A stretch of DNA of 64,000 nucleotides from Halioglobus sp. (GTDB lineage: Bacteria > Pseudomonadota > Gammaproteobacteria > Pseudomonadales > Halieaceae), in assembly GCA_029246385.1 (NCBI GenBank), contig JAQWNG010000013.1:1-64000 (forward strand). Direction: 5' to 3'. The notes under the pieces are model-generated. The model was not told where the DNA came from, searched no databases, and was given only the letters and a program-made list of their open reading frames with translations. Positions within the stretch are counted from its first letter, which is position 1. Each line of letters opens with the position of its first letter. The translations under genes were made by a program, and so were the position numbers. Positions 59,597 through 64,000 of this stretch are shown here, one piece after another.

Positions 59597-60931
59597 CTAT
59601 CGGTTAAATAGCAATGGCATTGCTGGAGCGGGTGTCTGTGAAATACTGTGGCCGTCATACACCCGGGTTCCATTAACCCAGGTGCTCAGCACTGACGCCT
59701 GAAATGTGTGCCCAGCAAAGGGTGACCACGCACATTTATAGAGAATATTGTCATCGGCCACGGTATAGGGACGGTCTGGCGCCATTAGTACCAGATCTGC
59801 GTAGTACCCCTCGCGAATAAATCCACGTCTAGCAATTGCATAACGCTTCGCCGGATTATGGGCTGTTTTTTCCACCAGCATGGGCAGGCTCATTCGGCCG
59901 TGGTGGACATGGTCCATAAGACTTGGCAACGCGTGCTGCACCAGTGGCAGACCCGCCGGAGCCTGAACATACGCACACTGCTTTTCCGCGAGCGTGTGTG
60001 GCGCATGATCCGTCGCTATTATATCTATCTGGCCAGTATGCAGCGCGTGCAGAAGCGCGTCCCTATCGTGCGGACTTTTGATCGCAGGATTACACTTGAT
60101 AAGGTTACCAAGGCTCGCATAGTCATCCTCCGAAAACCACAAATGATGCACACAGGCCTCAGCAGTAACCTTCTTATTGCCCACCGAACCCGACGAGAAA
60201 AGGCTTAATTCCTGTGCAGTGGTGATATGCAGCACATGTAGTTGACTACCATAACGCCTGGCTAGGCCCACGGCTAACTCTGAGGATGCAAAGCAGGCTT
60301 CGGCATCTCGAATCTTGGGGTGATCTTCTATCTCTAGCATGTTCTTATGGCGGAGTATCCTTTCCTTGTTCTGAGACATCACTGCACCACTCTCGCAGTG
60401 AGTCACGATCAAGGCCGGCGACTCTCGAAAAATTGCCTCTAGGGCAACGGGGTCCTCTACCAGAAGATCGCCCGTTGAGGCGCCCATAAAAATCTTAACG
60501 CCACAATGCCGACCTACATCGAGCTGTTTTATCTGATCGAGATTATCCTGTGTGGCACCGAGGTAAAACGAATAGTTCGCTATTGATCTGTTCGCAGCCA
60601 ACGCGAATTTGTCTTCCAAGGCTGCCAAGGTAGTTGTGGCGGGGGTGACGTTCGGCATTTCCATAAAGCTGGTGATACCGCCAGCGACAGCCGCACGGGA
60701 TTCACTGTATATCGTGCCTTTATGAGTTAATCCGGGCTCACGAAAATGTACCTGATCATCAATCATACCTGGCATCAGGTAGCAGCCCTGCGCATCCACA
60801 ATACACTCCTTAGCTCGAGCAGTAATGGAAGGGGCAATCTCAGTGATTCGCGTATCCTCAACGCGCACGTCAGATTCGAATTCCGCGCCCTCATTTACAA
60901 CAAGGGCGGCTTTGAAAAGAGTCGATGCCAT
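59597..60931 (-). CDS. pyrC: Dihydroorotase (PyrC-like, class I), likely second copy
   Basis: A 444-residue amidohydrolase that closes carbamoyl-aspartate to dihydroorotate in pyrimidine synthesis. Seen: DDQVHFREPG (58-67), KIFMG (Lys146), His178 (VTHCE), His235 (LHVLHIT) and Asp308 (TDHAPH). In the first metal motif the first histidine is replaced by Gln60, so only His62 remains of the HxH pair. This DDQVHFREP variant is also known in some dihydroorotases of other phyla. First gene of the leftward pyrC-folE2-thrS operon, with an AGGCGAG site. Confidence 0.9.
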   Translation of the reverse strand: MASTLFKAALVVNEGAEFESDVRVEDTRITEIAPSITARAKECIVDAQGCYLMPGMIDDQVHFREPGLTHKGTIYSESRAAVAGGITSFMEMPNVTPATTTLAALEDKFALAANRSIANYSFYLGATQDNLDQIKQLDVGRHCGVKIFMGASTGDLLVEDPVALEAIFRESPALIVTHCESGAVMSQNKERILRHKNMLEIEDHPKIRDAEACFASSELAVGLARRYGSQLHVLHITTAQELSLFSSGSVGNKKVTAEACVHHLWFSEDDYASLGNLIKCNPAIKSPHDRDALLHALHTGQIDIIATDHAPHTLAEKQCAYVQAPAGLPLVQHALPSLMDHVHHGRMSLPMLVEKTAHNPAKRYAIARRGFIREGYYADLVLMAPDRPYTVADDNILYKCAWSPFAGHTFQASVLSTWVNGTRVYDGHSISQTPAPAMPLLFNR

Positions 60932-61135
60932 TAGAATGCTCGCCTAGATAGCTCTCCGTGCCGACAAACGCCATGCGCAGGATCTTGCCCTAAGGCTGTA
61001 AGGGTACAGACGCACAAATTCCACAGCCGCAGGGTATTCCGACAAACCGCAGGCAGACAGTGATACCAAGCAGTTACGATATGCTTGAGTCCAGAAGCAG
61101 GAAATCGCCATAGGCTGCGTGTCATAACGGCAAAC

Positions 61136-61157
61136 ATGATACGATATATCGTAACAT
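61136..61157. promoter_or_regulatory. 22-bp near-perfect palindrome between divergent metal-linked genes
   Basis: The core TACGATATATCGTA (61140-61153) is perfect, and the arms extend to 22 bp with only one mismatched pair (positions 61139 and 61154). It lies 34 bases before the queD-like ATG and about 205 bases before the dihydroorotase ATG. The flanks ATGATAC/GTAACAT recall Zur sites, but the half-site spacing is longer than the classic gamma-proteobacterial Zur box. A metal-responsive regulator is likely; which one is not shown. Confidence 0.65.
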
Positions 61158-61191
61158 TAGTAAAAACAGAAAAACACCGAGTGGGTACCAG

Positions 61192-62067
61192 ATGGCTCAA
61201 CTTTTTGTCAATGAACTCACGGTTTTGGACTTCTCCTATCTCGATCGGACACGGGGCGTCGTGGGCGAATCCTGGATAGTCGATATTGAACTGACCGGAG
61301 AGCTAGATGACCAGGGGATGCTGTTCGACTTCGGCGACGTGAAGCGTCAAATCAAACGGTTCATAGACACCGAGGCTGACCACCGATTGTTGGTACCGGT
61401 GGAGTCACCGGGCTGCAGGACGCATGTCCGCGATGATAAGGTATCTGTGGCATTCCCGTTGGACTCCGGCGGCGTTATCTCTCATCAATCACCAGCGGAA
61501 GCTGTATTTTTGGTGCCCAGCGCCACCATTGATGCGGTACACATTGGCAATGAACTGCAAAGACAACTGCAGCGCAGCTTGCCTAAAAACGTGTCTGAAG
61601 CAGCTATAACATTGCGTAACGAGGCGATAGATAGCGCCTACTACCACTACACCCATGGTCTACAAACCCACAGTGGCCAATGCCAGCGCATTGCTCATGG
61701 GCACCGCTCACGGATAGAGATAACCATCGATAATATCCGCAGACAACAACACGAAGCCCAGTGGGCAGAGCGGTTGCGGGACTGTTATATTGCGACCGAG
61801 GATCATATCGTAAACACATTCGAATTAAACGGCCTGTGTCACACGCGCCTCGCCTACACAGCGCAGCAAGGTGACTTTGTGATAGCGCTGCCAAGCGCTC
61901 AGGTATTCGCAATTGCGGATGCCAGTACGGTAGAGAACATTGCTATCCACATAGCAACAACTATTGCCATGGACGAACCAGGCCACGTGGCCGTCAAAGC
62001 TTTTGAAGGCGTAGGAAAAGGGTCGCTTGCGACTGCGGGACCCATCGAAAATAACTTGAGAAGATAA
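61192..62067 (+). CDS. queD2: Two-part PTPS/QueD-like protein (QueD2)
   Basis: A 291-residue protein of the 6-pyruvoyl-tetrahydropterin/6-carboxytetrahydropterin synthase superfamily, about twice the usual length. The first half has VLDFSYLD, without the zinc histidine, but keeps MLFDFGDVKRQI (43-54) and ADHRLL (62-67). The second half has the zinc set His155 (YTHGL), Cys164 and His169-Gly-His171 (QCQRIAHGHR) but lacks the DF-x-x-L-K part. Each half thus holds what the other lacks. Divergent from the pyrC-folE2-thrS operon and next to the palindrome, in line with the QueD2 group of zinc regulons. Confidence 0.8.
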   Translation: MAQLFVNELTVLDFSYLDRTRGVVGESWIVDIELTGELDDQGMLFDFGDVKRQIKRFIDTEADHRLLVPVESPGCRTHVRDDKVSVAFPLDSGGVISHQSPAEAVFLVPSATIDAVHIGNELQRQLQRSLPKNVSEAAITLRNEAIDSAYYHYTHGLQTHSGQCQRIAHGHRSRIEITIDNIRRQQHEAQWAERLRDCYIATEDHIVNTFELNGLCHTRLAYTAQQGDFVIALPSAQVFAIADASTVENIAIHIATTIAMDEPGHVAVKAFEGVGKGSLATAGPIENNLRR

Positions 62068-62322
62068 TGGCAAGTTAACTATTCTGAATTTGGAAATCCG
62101 CGTTTCCAGATTCATGCCGCTGCCGTACTCCACTTTCCAAACGCACTGACCCTCAGATCCGGGTAATGCTGTACCCTGACTAGGTGTCGGCCAAGATTGA
62201 ACAAGTTCGATACAGCAGCGAAGGGACCCGGAAATCGCTGAGCCTGCTTCATCGGCTTGAATCGACGCATTAGTACTAAGAACGCAGTATCATTATTGAA
62301 TGTCTGCAAAGGAGATCTTCTG

Positions 62323-62727
62323 GTGAGTACGTACTCTGGCTCTTGCTTGTGTAGCAAAGTTCGTTTCGAAATTGATGCCAGTTTAAATCAGTTCTTTTTA
62401 TGCCATTGCAGCCGATGTCGGAAGAATACCGGGTCTGCTCATGCAGCCAATTTATTGTCGAAGACCGCGAGCTTTCGTTGGCTAACGGGTCAAGCGAGCG
62501 TGAACGTGTATCGTGTTCCCGGCTCACGATTTATAGCCGCCTTTTGCGATACCTGTGGCTCGGCGCTTCCAACTTTTGAAGATGGCCACCTTGTCGTGCC
62601 TGCGGGAAGCTTGGATAGCGATATAGAGTGCCAACCGAACGCCCATATTTTCGTAGGCAGCAAGGCAAAGTGGGATCACGACCTGGAACTTGTACCACGG
62701 TTTGATCACGTTCCTGCGGAGACTTAA
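62323..62727 (+). CDS. GFA-family (Mss4-like fold) zinc-binding protein
   Basis: A 134-residue protein of the glutathione-dependent formaldehyde-activating (GFA/DUF636) family. Cysteine pairs: GSCLC (Cys8, Cys10), LCHCSRC (Cys27, Cys29, Cys32) and CDTCGS (about residue 78). The start is GTG with AAGGAG eight bases before it, rather than an ATG 22 codons upstream. Most GFA proteins have no proven substrate. It stands alone after the queD-like gene; the 255 bases between hold nothing recognised. Confidence 0.88.
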   Translation: MSTYSGSCLCSKVRFEIDASLNQFFLCHCSRCRKNTGSAHAANLLSKTASFRWLTGQASVNVYRVPGSRFIAAFCDTCGSALPTFEDGHLVVPAGSLDSDIECQPNAHIFVGSKAKWDHDLELVPRFDHVPAET

Positions 62728-62917
62728 GCTTGGCGGTCATGAACGTACACTCGTTCCTAATACTTAGTTAGCCTACGCGGAAGTTTACACATTAGCTTGT
62801 ATCACAAAGGGCACCGTCTGAGACATTGCCTCTTTTGCAGGAAGCGAAACCGGTTATTGTAATTTAAAGACTTCCAAGCAGGCACCCAGACCGAACTTTC
62901 TAGCCTGGGCAGAGTCC

Positions 62918-64000
62918 TCACTTTGCAACAACCTCGACGATTGTAGGATTCGTGGGTTGGCCAAGCTCTTCCAGGGCTTCATCATCACCAAGTAAGTACC
63001 CCGCGAAGAACCTGACACCGTATGCGGCCGTTATCTGAAGACCTTGTTCAATGTCGATATATGTAAAGGATTCGCCTGGTATCGTCTGCCGCTCGCCCTC
63101 GCCACAACCCGCTTGAAACTCGGGAATAATTCCAGCGATATCAGACACAGACCAGTGACCGGCATTTGCAATCTCAACTTTCCAACTGGGGCTCGCGGCG
63201 TTGTCGAAGTTTGAGCGCATCAGAGCATTTCCAAGTTCGGTGATGCTATTGTCTTCCTGAGCAACTAAATAGAGTGTTGGGTCTGTAATCCGCGCTACTT
63301 CCACACCTGGGATAAAAGGGTTTTCAACCGGCGCAGCGATGACGTATCCCGCTTTGAAGCGGTCATCTTCCTGGAGCACTCTGCCAGTGGTTACAGCGCC
63401 ATAGCTGTGTCCCGCTATACCGATTTGATTTGCGTCAAAGCGTCCCTGCAGGCTTTCTGGAAGCGCCGCCGAATTTGGGACAAGAAGCTCATCAACCATC
63501 GCGATGATGTCGTTAGCGCGTGTTGTAAGAAACTTTTCCGACAAATCGGCGCCTGGATCGAACAGCGTATTCATCGCATGATCCGGGGCTGCGACTGCGA
63601 TACCATGACTGGCTAAACGTTCAGCTAGAGAAAACGATGAAAAGCGGGTGCACTCGAAACAATGGGAAAATGCGACAAGCGGGAATTGCGTCATTAAACT
63701 GGTCGGCGGCAGTTCCTTACCAGATCTGGTTTGTTTGGTAACACAGTTGTTACCGTTTTCCGCAAGTAGTGTTGCGATTTCATTTCGCTCTATATCGTTA
63801 GTTGCGAAATCCTCGATGTCCTGACCATCACTTGGCGTATCAGCTGGGTACCAAAGCTCAACATCAAGAACTCTCCCATCAGTATAATTTGTGATGCTGA
63901 TGGTTCGATTCGCAACAGCGTATGGGCCTTGGGCGTCATAGCTAAAAGTCTCCGCGAGAGGACTTACTTGATCGCTCCCGTCTGAGCATGCCGTCAGCAT
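62918..64000 (-). CDS. Lipoprotein alpha/beta hydrolase (dienelactone/PAF-acetylhydrolase-like), cut by right edge
   Basis: The N-terminus reads LTAC followed by a polar linker, the lipobox of a lipoprotein, so the true start lies beyond the window. About 360 residues are visible. Seen: FPLVAFSHCFECTRFS (oxyanion region), nucleophile elbow IAGHSYGAVTTG, APDHAMNT and NAGHWSVSD with the catalytic His. Overall pattern is that of PAF-acetylhydrolase-like or dienelactone-hydrolase-like enzymes anchored in the envelope. Substrate unknown. Confidence 0.85.
   Translation of the reverse strand: MLTACSDGSDQVSPLAETFSYDAQGPYAVANRTISITNYTDGRVLDVELWYPADTPSDGQDIEDFATNDIERNEIATLLAENGNNCVTKQTRSGKELPPTSLMTQFPLVAFSHCFECTRFSSFSLAERLASHGIAVAAPDHAMNTLFDPGADLSEKFLTTRANDIIAMVDELLVPNSAALPESLQGRFDANQIGIAGHSYGAVTTGRVLQEDDRFKAGYVIAAPVENPFIPGVEVARITDPTLYLVAQEDNSITELGNALMRSNFDNAASPSWKVEIANAGHWSVSDIAGIIPEFQAGCGEGERQTIPGESFTYIDIEQGLQITAAYGVRFFAGYLLGDDEALEELGQPTNPTIVEVVAK

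Overview
The window looks like a chromosomal segment of a free-living, probably marine gammaproteobacterium. This is inferred from gene content (an OprI/Lpp-type lipoprotein, gltBD, a LapBC-type secretion operon, three P450s, a TonB receptor); the family cannot be fixed by eye. No rRNA, tRNA, CRISPR array or intact insertion sequence was seen.

Region 1-6.1 kb (leftward): a LapBC-like type I secretion operon (C39-like-domain ABC exporter, HlyD adaptor, LuxR-type regulator), then a stand-alone copy of an adhesin retention module, then a large adhesin gene that leaves the window. Both retention modules carry a TAAG motif, the kind of site cut by the LapG protease.

Region 6.5-23.6 kb: a catabolic or modification cluster for a hydrophobic substrate. 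It holds an amidohydrolase, an SDR, a TonB-dependent receptor, and a leftward operon of SnoaL-like protein, CYP51-like P450, ferredoxin, extended SDR and MaoC hydratase. Next come a divergent luciferase-like oxidoreductase, an unrecognised 437-residue protein, a TetR regulator and two more P450s. One palindrome, TATAGTTG/CAACTATA, lies in both regulated intergenic regions, so the TetR protein probably controls the CYP51-like operon, the oxidoreductase, itself and the unknown gene. An envelope group (two L,D-transpeptidases, an Lpp-like lipoprotein, an SGNH hydrolase) is embedded here.

Region 24-48 kb: gltBD; a two-gene unknown operon behind a Fur-box-like site; mtfA-like peptidase; an OmpA-type protein with a partner; a compact BCCT-like transporter with a choline dehydrogenase-like enzyme; two photolyase-family genes that overlap; a 3D-domain lipoprotein; an RND pump with its adaptor; and two esterase/hydrolase genes.

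Region 48.4-56.5 kb: accessory-looking DNA with a decayed RelA/SpoT-like HD gene, a DJ-1/PfpI protein, arsenate reductase plus ACR3 arsenite exporter, a SnoaL-like protein, an alcohol dehydrogenase, mscL and a protein with the Coq4 metal motif.

Region 56.7-62.1 kb: a compact set (ThrS, FolE2, dihydroorotase, and a divergent two-part PTPS/QueD-like protein). It matches the known pattern of backup enzymes for zinc shortage; a 22-bp near-perfect palindrome lies between the two divergent units. The window ends with a GFA-family protein and a lipoprotein alpha/beta hydrolase cut by the right edge.
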